A stretch of 64,000 nucleotides of DNA from JALHST01 sp963798435 (GCA_963798435.1 CAWCTF010000006.1:1-64000), one strand, 5' to 3'; positions 1 to 11,249 are shown, counted from the stretch's first letter. Program-made: numbers and translations. The notes: generated by a model not told the origin, from the letters alone.

Positions 1-16
1 TTTTTTTTAATAGCAC

Positions 17-48
17 AAAAAAGGCCGTACTCTGTGCTAAGTACGGCC
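17..48 (-). terminator. intrinsic terminator after gltD
   Basis: On the minus strand an 8-bp stem GGCCGTAC/GTACGGCC (23-30 with 41-48) encloses a 10-nt loop and is followed by a U-run (the A-run at 17-22 on the plus strand). It lies about 27 bp beyond the gltD stop codon and ends the gltB-gltD transcript. Confidence 0.85.
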
Positions 49-74
49 ATCTATAAACTTTCAGATCAATCTAT

Positions 75-1541
75 TTAAACCCTCGGTAAGTCCCCTTCGC
101 CCTTTAACGGCAAATACGATTCTCCCATAAGGTAGGCATCTACGTGATGCGCCGCTTGACGACCCTCCGAAATGGCCCATACAATCAAAGATTGTCCGCG
201 TCGCTGATCACCTGCGGCATATACTCCGGGAACATTGGTCTTATAATCGTTCTCCGATGCCTGGATGTTGGTTCTGTTATCGGCAGCGACACCCAACTGT
301 TCTGCAAGGGTCATTTCAGCTCCTGTAAATCCCAAGGCTAGCAAGGCAAGGTCACATTTCCATTGTTTTTCGGTGCCTTCGACCTCCTTCAATTGGGGCC
401 GTTTTCCTGGTTGTTTTATCCATTCGATTTCCGAGGTGACCAGACCTGTTAATTTACCATTGCTATCGCCGATAAATCGCTTGGTCGAGATACTGAAAAA
501 ACGTTCGGCCCCTTCTTTATGGGAAGAACTTGTTCGTAAACGCATGGGCCAAAACGGCCATGGTTGATCTTCAGGTCTATCGGTCGTCGCCATGGGCATA
601 ATTTCGAAATTCGAGACTGATTTCGCGCCATGGCGAAACGAGGTTCCAATACAGTCAGAACCCGTATCCCCGCCCCCGATTACCACAACGTCCTTGCCGG
701 TAGCCAGCAATTCTTCCCCCTCAATTTTTATCCCTCCGACACGGCGATTGTTTTGTGCTAGAAAGTCCATGGCTTGTACCACGCCTTTTAGATCTGCGCC
801 TTCAATAGGAAGGGACCTGCGAACCGTAGCGCCTCCTGTAAGTACGATCGCGTCGAATTTTTTCCTGAGATCGGCGGCTTTTATCGTCACACCTACATGC
901 ACCCCACAGCTAAAAATAATTCCCTCTTCCTCGAGAATTTTGAGTCTTCTATCTATAATATGCTTTTCCATTTTAAAATCAGGAATCCCAAAACGTAAAA
1001 GACCCCCTGGCCGCTCGTCCCTTTCATACACCGTGACCAGATGACCTGCTCGGTTTAATTGTTGGGCAGCAGCCAATCCGGCCGGGCCAGATCCAATAAT
1101 AGCAACTTTTTTCCCCGTTCTATTAACGGGAGGTTTGGCCACAACCCACCCTTTTTTAAAGGCGGTTTCTACAATATTTTTCTCGATGTTCTCAATCGAT
1201 ACCGGATCTTCATTAATTCCTAAAACGCACGCTTCTTCGCAAGGTGCTGGGCAGAGTCTTCCCGTGAACTCCGGAAAATTATTGGTTGCATGCAAAATTT
1301 CGGCTGCTTTTTCCCATTTTCCACGATATACAGCATCATTAAAATCGGGTATTAAATTGCCCAAAGGACATCCGCTATGGCAAAATGGTATGCCACAATC
1401 CATACAACGCGCCCCTTGTTCCTTAAGTTCGCCTTCCTTTAAGGGAATGGTAAATTCCTTATAATTTTTTACACGTTCCTTAACCGGAGCGTATTGCTCA
1501 ACTTTTCTTTCAAATTCTAAAAATCCTGTAATTTTACCCAT
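75..1541 (-). CDS. gltD: glutamate synthase small subunit (NADPH)
   Basis: This 488-aa protein is the usual length for GltD, which passes electrons from NAD(P)H through FAD and [4Fe-4S] clusters to the large subunit, where glutamine plus 2-oxoglutarate gives two glutamates. Seen: an N-terminal cysteine set (C46, C49, C54, C58, then C97, C101, C105) for the iron-sulfur clusters, a dinucleotide-binding loop GSGPAG at about 150-155 for FAD, and a second one, VVIGGGDTGSDC, near 290 for NADPH. It starts 7 bp after the gltB stop codon, so the two form one operon read gltB then gltD, closed by the hairpin at 17-48. Confidence 0.96.
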   Translation of the reverse strand: MGKITGFLEFERKVEQYAPVKERVKNYKEFTIPLKEGELKEQGARCMDCGIPFCHSGCPLGNLIPDFNDAVYRGKWEKAAEILHATNNFPEFTGRLCPAPCEEACVLGINEDPVSIENIEKNIVETAFKKGWVVAKPPVNRTGKKVAIIGSGPAGLAAAQQLNRAGHLVTVYERDERPGGLLRFGIPDFKMEKHIIDRRLKILEEEGIIFSCGVHVGVTIKAADLRKKFDAIVLTGGATVRRSLPIEGADLKGVVQAMDFLAQNNRRVGGIKIEGEELLATGKDVVVIGGGDTGSDCIGTSFRHGAKSVSNFEIMPMATTDRPEDQPWPFWPMRLRTSSSHKEGAERFFSISTKRFIGDSNGKLTGLVTSEIEWIKQPGKRPQLKEVEGTEKQWKCDLALLALGFTGAEMTLAEQLGVAADNRTNIQASENDYKTNVPGVYAAGDQRRGQSLIVWAISEGRQAAHHVDAYLMGESYLPLKGEGDLPRV

Positions 1542-1548
1542 CTCTCTG

Positions 1549-4500
1549 CTATATAATTTCTAATGCCTCTTGTTCCAAACGGAGCAATGCTTGCCGGTAT
1601 TCTTCCGGAAATACTTTAATGAATTTTGGCAAACAAATTTCCCAATTCTCCAAGATTCTTTGCGCCAAGGGACTCGAAGTCGCATTATAGTGACTTTCGA
1701 TAAGGTCTCTCAACTGTTTCGTATCTTTTTCATCCTCTACTTTTAATAAGTTCAATGCCTCGGATGTACATTTCTTTTTGAAGGTGTTATTCTCGTCGAA
1801 TACATACGCAATTCCGCCACTCATGCCGGCACCAAAATTTCTACCTACCTCCCCTAGGATTACGGCGATTCCTCCGGTCATATATTCACATCCATGATCT
1901 CCAATACCTTCTACGACGGCTTTGGCACCAGAATTTCGAACACAAAAACGTTCGCCCGCCCTTCCGTTAATATATGCCCTACCAGCCGTAGCACCATACA
2001 GGGCTACATTCCCAATGATCACATTATTTTCTGGGATTATCGTACAACCTTCTGGTACCTTGATGACCAATTTGGCTCCTGATAGGCCCTTTCCAAGATA
2101 ATCATTGGTATTGCCGCTCACGGTCAAAGTCAAACCTTTCGTGGCAAAAGCCCCAAAACTTTGACCAGCCGAGCCTGTAAAATTCAGTTTAAGCGTATTG
2201 ATTGGCAATCCCTGGGCTCCATAAATTTTTGATATTTCATTGCTGATAATCGCGCCAACGGCCCTATCTGTATTATGAATAGGGAAATCAAGGCTCAATT
2301 TTTCTTTCCTGAATAGAGAAGGATTGGCTTTTTCTATTATTTCGAATTCAATCGATTTATCGATATCATGATGCTGTTTTTGGGTATTATAGAATTTGGT
2401 ACCAGAAGGGACGTCTACCTGATGCAAAATGGGTGATAAATCAATACCTCCCGCCTTGTAGTGGTCGATTGCTTTGGTGCGGTCTAATTTTTGAACCTGG
2501 CCGACCATTTCGTTTACGGTCCTAAAGCCCAACTTTGCCATAATTTCCCTTAATTCTTGGGCCACGAAGTACATGTAAGTTGACAACATGTTCTGGTTTT
2601 CCACTGAACTTTTTACGTAATTCCGGGTTTTGAGTCGCGATTCCGACTGGGCATGTATTCAAGTGGCATACGCGCATCATGATGCAACCTGAAGCCACTA
2701 AAGGTGCTGTGGCAAAACCGAATTCCTCGGCCCCGAGTAAACAAGCAATGGCCACATCCCGCCCTGTTTTTAATTGACCATCACATTCAAGGACGATGCG
2801 ATTTCTTAGATCATTCATGACCAAGGTCTGTTGCGCTTCGGCAATTCCTAATTCCCAAGGTAACCCGGCGTGTTTTAGAGAGGTGAGTGGTGATGCCCCA
2901 GTACCTCCATCGTATCCGGAGATTAAGATTACATCAGCCTTGGCTTTTGCCACCCCTGCGGCCACGGTGCCCACACCAACTTCTGAGACCAATTTCACAT
3001 TGATACGAGCCTTGCGGTTCGCCGATTTTAAATCATAGATCAATTGGGAAAGATCTTCGATCGAGTAGATATCGTGATGGGGTGGAGGCGAAATTAATCC
3101 GACATAGGGGGTTGAATTTCTAGTTTTCGCAATGGCAGGATTCACTTTAGGCCCTGGCAATTGGCCGCCTTCACCCGGCTTAGCCCCTTGCGCCATTTTT
3201 ATTTGAATTTCCTTGGCGTTGGTCAAATAGTTTGAAGTAACCCCAAATCTACCGGACGCCACTTGTTTTATTGCGCTGTTTCGCCAGTCTCCAGTGGCAT
3301 TCTTATAGAAGCGATCTGCATCCTCCCCGCCTTCGCCCGAATTACTCTTACCACCGATCCTGTTCATCGCAATCGCCAAATTTTCGTGGGCTTCCTTACT
3401 TATCGAGCCATAGGACATGGCCCCTGTTTTAAAACGCTTAACAATTTCAGTCCACGGTTCGACATCTTCCAATGGAATGGGGTCATAATTTGAAAATTCG
3501 AAGAGGCCTCGTAAGGTCATCAGATTTTTAGCTTGCTTATTCACCATTTCTGCAAACTCCATGTAGGTCTCTGGTTCATTGCCACGCACGGCCTTTTGCA
3601 GTTTGGCAATCGATATCGGATTGAACATATGTTTTTCGCCATCCCTTCTCCAGCGATATTCGCCGCCTATTTCAAGATCCAAGTTCGCTGGAACTTCTTT
3701 TTTTGCAAAGGCCCTACCATGCCGTTTCGCAATTTCCTTTTCGATTTCATAGAGGCCGATTCCTTGAATCCGTGTAGGGGTGTTCGGAAAATATTTGTCT
3801 ACTACTTTGGTATTAATACCGATACATTCGAACAATTGCGAACCCCGATATGAATTCAAGGTAGAGATTCCTATTTTGTTCATTACTTTCAGGATTCCCT
3901 TTCCAATGGCCTTGTTGTAATTTTTTACGGCCTCTTCAGCGCTAAATTCGGTAATATCATGTTCCTCGATTTGCTCTCCAATAATCTCATTGACCAAATA
4001 GGGATTAATGGCGCTTGCGCCAAAACCGAAAAGCAATGCAAAATGATGTACCTCTCTGGGCTCGGCCGATTCTATAATGATACTGAGTTTTGATCGCTTG
4101 CGTAGTTTTTGAAGGCCACTGTTCACATAAGAACAAGCAAGCACTGCCGGAATGGGGGCATCGTCCTTATTTACGTTCCTATCGGATAATATGATAATAT
4201 TCGTTCCTATATCGATTGCTTTGGAAGCCTGATCTAAAATAGATTCGAGTGCTTCTTCCAAGCCATTCAGTCCCCTCGCAATTTTATAAAGGATTGGTAT
4301 GGAAACCACTTTATAATTGGGACTCGCGTCATAATTCTTAATCTTATCCAAATCTTCCTTCGAGATGACGGGATTCTGTATTTTAAGTTTTCTACAGTGG
4401 ATTTCATTGAAATCAAAGATGTTGTGATCACTGCCCAGGGTAAGGCTAATATCGGTAATCAATTCTTCGCGTATACCATCCAATGGGGGGTTCGTTACTT

Positions 4501-6058
4501 GGGCGAACAACTGCTTAAAATAATTGTAAATAAGTTGTGGTCGCTCGGATAAAACAGCCAGCGGGGTATCAGTGCCCATGGATCCAATGGGTTCCTGGGC
4601 ATTCTTGCCCATGGGTAGGATAATGGTATTGATATCTTCCAAAGTATACCCAAATATGGCTTTCCGTTTTTCTACAGATGCCTCGCCTAGAAAAAGGGGA
4701 CAGTCATTGTATGGAATATCCCGTAAATGCACCAAATTTTTGTCTAACCATTTTTTATAGGGAAGGCGACTTGCAATGTCTTCCTTTATTTCCTCGTCAT
4801 TGACTATTCTGCCCTCCACCATATTGACCAGAAACATTCTACCGGGTTCTAATCTTCCATGGAATTCAATATTTTCAGGGGCTATTTCCATAACACCCGT
4901 TTCAGACGACATCACCACATAACCATCTTTGGTCACCGTATATCGCGAAGGTCTTAATCCGTTTCTATCCAAGAGGGCGCCAATAAAATTTCCATCCGTG
5001 AATGGAATGGAGGCTGGCCCGTCCCAAGGTTCCATCAGGCAGGAATTGTATTCGTAAAATGCCCTTTTTGATTCTGACATATCAGGATTTTTCTCCCATG
5101 CCTCGGGGACCAGCATCATCATCACCTCGGGCAAGGAACGACCGGTCATTAGTAAGAGTTCAACTACCATATCCATGGTAGCGGAATCTGATTTACCTGG
5201 CAGGATAATAGGAATGATATTCTTTATTTCATCCCCGAATAAATCGCTTTTCATCATTTCCTCCCGAGACCGCATACGGGAAACATTGCCCCGTAACGTA
5301 TTGATTTCGCCATTATGGCACATATATCGAAAGGGCTGAGCCAAATCCCAGGTGGGAAACGTATTGGTTGAAAAGCGTTGATGCACCAGTGCCAATCGGG
5401 TCACCACCCTTGGGTCCATCAGGTCTTTGTAGTACAGGCTAATATCCTTAGGCATCAACAACCCCTTGAAAATAATTATCTTGGTAGAAAGACTGGGAAC
5501 ATAGAAAAATGAGCTTTCCGATAATTTAGAATTTAGAATGGTATGCTCTGTAACCTTTCTAGCGGTAAAGAGTTTTAAATTGAAATTGAAATCGTCCTGT
5601 GCCTCGTTTGTTTTGGCCACAAATAATTGCTTTACAAATGGCTCGGTTTCCATGGCGATTCGGCCAGGAATCGATCTATTGACCGGGACATTACGCCATC
5701 CCAACAATTGAAGGCCTTGTTTTTTAATATTTTCCTCAAAAATAGAAATGCAAAAAGTTCGCTGATTTTCTTTTTGAGGTAAAAACACGTTGCCTACCGC
5801 GTATGATCCAGGCTCCGGAAGATCAAAGGTGCATACCTGACTAAAAAAATCATGTGGAATGTCGATCAATATCCCGGCCCCGTCACCGGTTTTACCATCC
5901 GAACTAACTGCCCCACGATGTTCTAGCTTATCTAAAATTTCAAGTGCCTTATGAATGATGTCATTTGCCTTTTTACCTTTTAGGCTACATATAAAACCGG
6001 CACCGCAATTATCGTGCTCAAATTCTGGTAGGTATAATCCCTGCTTCTTCAATTTCAT
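1549..6058 (-). pseudogene. gltB: glutamate synthase large subunit, one frameshift
   Basis: The two reading frames (2522-6058, 1178 aa; C-terminal part 1549-2604) together make a full GltB of about 1500 aa. Seen in order: an N-terminal class II glutamine amidotransferase domain with the nucleophile Cys18 (DNCGAGF; the short prepeptide is normally removed), a central domain, the FMN-binding synthase domain, the [3Fe-4S] cysteines C1125, C1131 and C1136, then in the second frame the GxGxG beta-helix C-terminal domain. The frames join cleanly at KPEHVVN / MYFVAQELRE if one T is dropped from the coding strand (plus-strand AA at 2577-2578), restoring VVNYMYFVAQE. Everything else is conserved, so a consensus error is more likely than inactivation. 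It is followed by gltD. Confidence 0.9.
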
Positions 6059-6483
6059 CGGATGCTATTTAATCGTTTTTTAAAATCATATGTAATGTGC
6101 CCATTTTTTTTGATACGAGAATCAACCCGTTTGCGACGTAAATTACATATTATGGCATTTCTTCAAAAATATCATTTTATATGAACAATATTTATCAATT
6201 GTAGTCAATTCACACAAAAAACACAACGTTTTGAATAAAACGTTAAAAAATATTCAATATAAATAATTCTATCAGCGCATACTGCGATTATAACAAACAC
6301 ACCCTATTACGCCCTCGCATTTTATAAAACCAAGGGTCTGTTCTTCGAAATCATGACAATTTCAAACCTACACCCTAAAATAATGGCCTGAATACAAAAA
6401 TAATAGTTATTAACAAGCCGTATACCGTAAAAAAATAAGGGTACAGAATAAAATTGTTATATAAAATTCGTAGAAAATGTGGG
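6059..6483. other. 425-bp AT-rich region upstream of gltB
   Basis: No gene or structured RNA is recognised between the gltB start and the end of the acyl-CoA dehydrogenase gene. Both flanking genes are on the minus strand, so it should hold the gltB promoter. Two minus-strand matches to the Bacteroidota -7 box TAnnTTTG are visible (6164-6171 as TATTTTTG and 6363-6370 as TAGGTTTG), each with a TTG about 24 bp upstream, slightly outside the usual spacing. Confidence 0.5.
6164..6198 (-). promoter_or_regulatory. candidate gltB promoter
   Basis: The minus strand reads TATTTTTG (6171 down to 6164), a perfect TAnnTTTG -7 box, with TTG at 6198-6196. The spacer is 24 bp, one more than the usual 17-23. 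Transcription would begin near 6157, about 100 nt before the gltB ATG. The alternative at 6363-6370 would give a leader of about 300 nt. Confidence 0.35.
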
Positions 6484-7626
6484 TTAATCCCTTAGGATTG
6501 AGCGCGAAATAACAATTTTTTGTATTTCTGAGGTCCCCTCATAGATCTGGGTTATTTTGGCATCGCGCATCATACGCTCAACATGGTATTCCTTAACAAA
6601 CCCATAACCGCCATGAATTTGGACGGCCTCAACGGTCGTATCCATGGCTACTTGCGAGGCATACAGTTTGGCAATGGCTCCCGACAGGTCATAGTTCATA
6701 CCTTGGTCTTTCTCCCATGCGGCCTTGTATACCAAATTACGGGCAGCTTCGATTTGTGTATGCATATCGGCCAGTTTAAACGCAATGGCCTGATGATTTG
6801 AAATTTCGGTTCCGAAGGCTTTTCTTTCCTTGGCGTATTTTAAGGCAAGTTCGTATGCCCCGGCGGCGATGCCCAAGGCTTGTGCGGCAATCCCGATTCT
6901 ACCACCTGCAAGCGTTTTCATAGCAAATTTAAACCCAAATCCATCTTCTCCGATCCTATTTTCCTTAGGGACAATGACGTCATTAAAGCTTAAGGAATGG
7001 GTATCGCTACCTCGAATTCCCAGTTTATTTTCCTTTGGACCGATTTCGAATCCTTTCATGCCCTTTTCTAGGATAATTGCATTGATGCCTTTATGCCCTT
7101 TTTCTTTGTGGGTCTGGGCGATAACGATATATATTTCTGCCGAACTGCCGTTGGTTATCCAGTTTTTGGTACCATTGATGATATAATGATCACCTTTGTC
7201 GATCGCAGTTGTTTTTTGGGAGGTAGCATCGCTTCCAGCCTCAGGTTCCGATAGACAAAAAGCACCGATACAGGCCCCAGTTGCCAATCGTTTCAAATAT
7301 TTCTGTTTTTGATCTTCACTCCCGAAATTTTCGAGCCCCCAACAAACTAGTGAATTATTTACCGAAACAATTACTGAAGCAGAGGCATCTACTTTTGATA
7401 ATTCCTCCATGGCGAGGACGTACGAGATGGTGTCTAAGCCACTACCCCCATATTTGGGATCTACCATCATTCCTAAAAATCCTAGTTCAGCCATTTTCTT
7501 CACCTGTGCTTCTGGGAATTTTTGGGCATCGTCCCTTTCGATGACCCCGGGTAACAATTCCTGATTTGCAAAATCCCTAGCGGCCTGTTGTATCATTCGT
7601 TGCTCTTCGGAAAGTGAAAAATCCAT
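6484..7626 (-). CDS. acyl-CoA dehydrogenase (short/branched chain type)
   Basis: This 380-aa protein has the normal length and all landmarks of the acyl-CoA dehydrogenase family, FAD enzymes that introduce the alpha-beta double bond into acyl-CoA and give electrons to ETF. Seen: an N-terminal helical domain, the FAD/substrate signature ACIGAFCLSEPEAGSD near residue 130, an ITNG loop, and the C-terminal signature ending IYEGTSEIQ with the catalytic base Glu363, the position used by short-chain (butyryl-CoA) enzymes. Arg and Gly motifs around QIHGGYGF are intact. It appears monocistronic, followed by a long AT-rich gap. Its electron acceptor pair etfA/etfB lies at 47-49 kb. The exact chain length of the substrate cannot be read from sequence. 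Confidence 0.93.
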   Translation of the reverse strand: MDFSLSEEQRMIQQAARDFANQELLPGVIERDDAQKFPEAQVKKMAELGFLGMMVDPKYGGSGLDTISYVLAMEELSKVDASASVIVSVNNSLVCWGLENFGSEDQKQKYLKRLATGACIGAFCLSEPEAGSDATSQKTTAIDKGDHYIINGTKNWITNGSSAEIYIVIAQTHKEKGHKGINAIILEKGMKGFEIGPKENKLGIRGSDTHSLSFNDVIVPKENRIGEDGFGFKFAMKTLAGGRIGIAAQALGIAAGAYELALKYAKERKAFGTEISNHQAIAFKLADMHTQIEAARNLVYKAAWEKDQGMNYDLSGAIAKLYASQVAMDTTVEAVQIHGGYGFVKEYHVERMMRDAKITQIYEGTSEIQKIVISRSILRD

Positions 7627-7759
7627 AATATTGTGATATCGTTAAATAGGATTACAAATATAGAGGTAAGTCTGAAAATTAAAGTTATTTTCGACCATAG
7701 TTTTGAGGATAATTCAGTTGTTAAACTAGCAGAAAAATGAGAATACCAGTACAATTTTT

Positions 7760-7767
7760 TATATTTG
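7760..7767 (+). promoter_or_regulatory. candidate -7 box upstream of the Glu/Leu dehydrogenase gene
   Basis: TATATTTG matches the Bacteroidota -7 consensus TAnnTTTG perfectly. No TTG element at the usual distance was found. It would give a leader of about 110 nt before the ATG at 7883. Confidence 0.35.
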
Positions 7768-7882
7768 ACGGTGAACGTTACCTACTTCTTAAATACAACG
7801 GAACGCGCATTTCGGGAAGTAGTATTTTAAGCTGTTTAAAGCGTGATAGTTGAAGTATCGCTTATAGTATTAAATCGAATCA

Positions 7883-9115
7883 ATGAAGGACCTACTCAAG
7901 ATCTATGAGAATAAGCAACCCGAAATCGTTTTTAACTGGAAAGATCCGGAAACCGAAGCTGAAGGCTGGGCAGTAATAAATTCGCTGCGTGGTGGCGCAG
8001 CTGGCGGGGGCACTAGAATGCGAGAGGGCCTGGATATGAATGAGGTACTGTCTTTGGCCAAAACCATGGAAGTCAAATTCACCGTATCTGGCCCACCTAT
8101 TGGAGGGGCAAAATCAGGCATTAATTTTAACCCAAATGACCCACGGAAAAGAGGGGTATTAGAGCGTTGGTATGCGGCTGTAGCACCCTTGCTGAAAAGC
8201 TACTATGGAACCGGAGGTGATTTGAATGTAGATGAAATACACGAAGTCATACCAATTACCGAGGATGCTGGTGTATGGCATCCACAGGAAGGAGTGTTCA
8301 ATGGGCATTTTAAGCCTACGGAGGCCGACAAGATCAACCGTATTGGCCAACTTAGGCTGGGGGTTATCAAGGCCTTGGAAAGCAAAAAATATTCTCCTAA
8401 AATTGGCCGTAAATATACGGTGGCCGACATGATTACCGGTTTTGGCGTAGCAGAAGCAGTACGTCATTATTATGATGTCTATGGTGGTAATATCATCGGG
8501 AAAAGGGCCGTTGTTCAGGGGTTTGGCAATGTCGGTGCAGCAGCCGCGTTTTATCTCGCACAAATGGGCGCCAAAATCGTCGGGATTATTGACCGATCGG
8601 GTGGTGTCATTAATGAATCGGGATTCACCTTCGAGGAAATTCAAACGTTCTTTCTAAATAAGAAGGGCAATAACCTAATTGCCCCTGCGAACCAAATGAT
8701 TCCTTTTGAGGAAATAAACGAACGAATCTGGCAACTACCCACAGAAATCTTTCTGCCCTGCGCCGCATCAAGACTAATTGCAAAACATCAGATCGATAAA
8801 ATGATAGAAAGTGGGTTGGAAGTTATATCCTGTGGAGCCAATGTACCTTTTGCCGATACCGAAATTTTCTTCGGGCCTATCATGGAATATACCGATGGTA
8901 GAGTAAGCCTTATCCCCGACTTTGTATCGAATTGTGGCATGGCAAGGGTTTTTGCTTATTTTATGGAAAAGCGGGTGGGAATGGATGACGATTTGATATT
9001 TAATGATACTTCGAATACAATTAGAAAGGCAATTTTGAATATCTTTAAGCAAAATCCATCAAAAACCAATTTGAGTAAAACTGGATTTGAAATAGCGCTA
9101 AAACAATTGATTTAA
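7883..9115 (+). CDS. Glu/Leu/Phe/Val dehydrogenase family protein
   Basis: This 410-aa protein carries the Glu/Leu/Phe/Val dehydrogenase fold: an N-terminal catalytic domain with the substrate lysine K77 in GGAKSG, a likely catalytic Asp in GGDLNVDE (D113), and a C-terminal Rossmann domain with GFGNVG at 213-218. The family interconverts an amino acid and its 2-oxo acid with NAD(P). The glycine-rich GGAAGGGTRM segment near 38-46 resembles the leucine/valine dehydrogenase type as well as glutamate dehydrogenase, so substrate is left open. It is followed after 16 bp by the NhaD gene on the same strand, perhaps cotranscribed. The only nitrogen-related neighbour is gltBD on the other side of the acyl-CoA dehydrogenase. 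Confidence 0.9.
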   Translation: MKDLLKIYENKQPEIVFNWKDPETEAEGWAVINSLRGGAAGGGTRMREGLDMNEVLSLAKTMEVKFTVSGPPIGGAKSGINFNPNDPRKRGVLERWYAAVAPLLKSYYGTGGDLNVDEIHEVIPITEDAGVWHPQEGVFNGHFKPTEADKINRIGQLRLGVIKALESKKYSPKIGRKYTVADMITGFGVAEAVRHYYDVYGGNIIGKRAVVQGFGNVGAAAAFYLAQMGAKIVGIIDRSGGVINESGFTFEEIQTFFLNKKGNNLIAPANQMIPFEEINERIWQLPTEIFLPCAASRLIAKHQIDKMIESGLEVISCGANVPFADTEIFFGPIMEYTDGRVSLIPDFVSNCGMARVFAYFMEKRVGMDDDLIFNDTSNTIRKAILNIFKQNPSKTNLSKTGFEIALKQLI

Positions 9116-9131
9116 TCTAAACCAAGCCAGC

Positions 9132-10505
9132 ATGGAAACTATTATTATCGTCGTATTTGTTCTGGGTTATCTCGCGATAACCATGGAGCATAACCTGAAA
9201 ATTGATAAACTAATCCCCGCCTTGGGAATGATGGCCATACTCTGGGCTATTATTGCGCTTGCCCACTTGCCGGTTTTTGAGGTCAATCTCGATTTACAGG
9301 AACTTGAGAAAGGTAATTTGGAGGGCATTTTGCTACACCATATGGGCAAGACCGCCGAAATACTGATTTTTCTTATGGGCGCCATGACCATTGTAGAAAT
9401 CATTGATTATTTTGACGGATTTGCCACCATAAAAAGTTATATAAAAACGAAGGACAAGGTAAAGTTATTATGGATCGTTGCCAGTCTGGGATTTTTACTA
9501 TCGGCGATTATCGATAATCTTACGGCTACCATCGTACTTATAACCATACTTCAAAAATTGATAAAGGACAAGGAATTGAGGCTCTGGTTCGCAGGTATTA
9601 TTATTATTGCCGCAAATGCAGGTGGGGCATGGTCCCCAATTGGTGATGTGACCACCACCATGTTGTGGATTGCGAATAAGGTGACTGCCGCAGTATTGAT
9701 CGAGCACGTTTTGTTACCCTCTATTTTTTGTTATGCCGTGCCTACGTTTATTGCCTCAAGAATGTCAATCTTCAAGGGTAAAATTGCCATTGATGAAGAC
9801 GATGATGGCACTTCATCGTCAAAGTACGGTCCTATCATGTTTTATTTGGGGCTGGGCTCCATTATATTCGTGCCTATTTTTAAGACCCTTACCCATTTAC
9901 CGCCCTATGTCGGCATGATGTTATCTTTGGCTTTTGTAGCTGCCATGGCCGAAATTTACAGCAATAAGAAATTTACATTATCAGACGCTTTTGATGCGCA
10001 AGAAGGAAGCGATTCAGTTGGCCACCATAGTCCGGTTCACCATTCCTTATCAAAAATTGAAATGCCGAGCATCCTATTTTTCTTAGGGATCTTGTTAGCG
10101 GTGGCTGCGTTAGAATCCTTGGGAATCCTTTTTCACTTTGCGGGTGCCTTGAACGACACCGTTCCCGGTTTGGGAACCGAATTGCATTCTACTAAAATCT
10201 CCGATTTGGTTGTCTTGATTCTTGGTGTTGCATCAGCGGTCATTGATAACGTACCATTGGTGGCGGCAAGCATCGGGATGTTTCAAATAGGTCTTGATGA
10301 ACCGGCTTGGCATTTTATTGCATATTCGGCTGGTACAGGGGGCAGTATGCTGATTATCGGATCTGCAGCGGGTGTTGTGGCGATGGGTATGGAAAAGATC
10401 AACTTTTTTTGGTATCTCAAGAAGATTTCAATATTGGCATTGATCGGTTTCTTGGCTGGCGCAGTGGCCTTTATTATTATGCGAAATTTTGTGTTGAACA
10501 TATAA
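9132..10505 (+). CDS. nhaD: NhaD-type Na+/H+ antiporter
   Basis: This 457-aa integral membrane protein has about 11-12 hydrophobic segments and belongs to the NhaD branch of the ion transporter superfamily, which exchanges cytoplasmic Na+ (or Li+) for H+ and suits a marine organism. Seen: conserved membrane motifs with buried acidic/polar residues, SAIIDNLTATIV near 123-134 and the pseudo-repeated SAVIDNVPLVAA in the C-terminal half, plus NAGGAWSPIGDVTT, all typical of NhaD. A histidine-rich loop (around HHSPVHHSL, residue about 298) separates the two halves. It follows the dehydrogenase gene by 16 bp and precedes the exbB-type gene by 51 bp. Confidence 0.9.
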   Translation: METIIIVVFVLGYLAITMEHNLKIDKLIPALGMMAILWAIIALAHLPVFEVNLDLQELEKGNLEGILLHHMGKTAEILIFLMGAMTIVEIIDYFDGFATIKSYIKTKDKVKLLWIVASLGFLLSAIIDNLTATIVLITILQKLIKDKELRLWFAGIIIIAANAGGAWSPIGDVTTTMLWIANKVTAAVLIEHVLLPSIFCYAVPTFIASRMSIFKGKIAIDEDDDGTSSSKYGPIMFYLGLGSIIFVPIFKTLTHLPPYVGMMLSLAFVAAMAEIYSNKKFTLSDAFDAQEGSDSVGHHSPVHHSLSKIEMPSILFFLGILLAVAALESLGILFHFAGALNDTVPGLGTELHSTKISDLVVLILGVASAVIDNVPLVAASIGMFQIGLDEPAWHFIAYSAGTGGSMLIIGSAAGVVAMGMEKINFFWYLKKISILALIGFLAGAVAFIIMRNFVLNI

Positions 10506-10556
10506 TTTAATCGACAAAATACCGTTTATAAGGCAAATTAAAACAAGAGAGAACAT

Positions 10557-11249
10557 ATGTTAATGATTCAAGACCTTGCCAATGATCCAAGTATAGGGGA
10601 TGTGGTATCCGAGGAAAAGACCCTATCAGTAATGGATTTGATTTTCAGCGGAGGTGCGGCCGGTATGGTGATTATATTGGTTTTATTCGTTATGTTGGCC
10701 GTAGCACTGTATATCTATTTTGAACGCCTTTTGGCCGTAAATGCCGCCTCTAAAATCGACAAGAATTTTATGAACCAAATTCGGGATCACGTCACCAGTG
10801 GCCGTCTCGAAGCGGCAAAATTGTTATGTGCCCAAACGGATTCCCCTGTGGCTAGACTTACTGAAAAAGGCGTTTCCCGTATTGGAAAGCCCTTGGATGA
10901 TATCAACACGGCCATCGAAAACGCTGGGACCCTCGAAGTCTACAAATTGGAGAAAAACGTCAGTGTATTGGCCACGGTGGCTGGTGCAGCACCTATGATT
11001 GGGTTCCTTGGAACAGTTATAGGTATGATTTTGGCGTTCCATGAAATGGCGAGTAGTGGAGGACAGGCAGAAATGGGATCTTTAGCCTCGGGAATCTACA
11101 CAGCCATGACTACTACCGTAGCAGGTCTTATCGTTGGCATTATCGCCTACATGGGCTATAATCATTTGGTTAACCGAACAGACAAGGTAGTACATAAAAT
11201 GGAGGCCAATGCCGTCGAATTCTTGGATCTCTTAAACGAGCCGCTGTAA
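10557..11249 (+). CDS. exbB: MotA/TolQ/ExbB proton channel family protein
   Basis: This 230-aa inner-membrane protein has three predicted transmembrane segments (about 34-56, 140-165 and 183-208) and the conserved proton-channel region GFLGTVIGMILAF followed by a Ser/Gly-rich loop and IYTAMTTTVAGLIVGI. With ExbD and a TonB-like partner it converts proton motive force to mechanical energy at the outer membrane. The next genes, an ExbD and a TonB-like protein, complete the complex in the expected order. A 170-bp gap separates it from exbD. The ATG at 10557 is preceded by AGAGAG, a weak purine stretch. Confidence 0.93.
   Translation: MLMIQDLANDPSIGDVVSEEKTLSVMDLIFSGGAAGMVIILVLFVMLAVALYIYFERLLAVNAASKIDKNFMNQIRDHVTSGRLEAAKLLCAQTDSPVARLTEKGVSRIGKPLDDINTAIENAGTLEVYKLEKNVSVLATVAGAAPMIGFLGTVIGMILAFHEMASSGGQAEMGSLASGIYTAMTTTVAGLIVGIIAYMGYNHLVNRTDKVVHKMEANAVEFLDLLNEPL

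Noticed and set aside
2560..2620. Programmed frameshift in gltB
   Set aside because: No slippery sequence or downstream pseudoknot is evident, and gltB is a single frame in other bacteria; a one-base insertion explains the break.
7737..7853. 38-codon ORF upstream of the Glu/Leu dehydrogenase gene
   Set aside because: The only candidate -7 box (7760-7767) lies inside it, and the peptide shows no family features.
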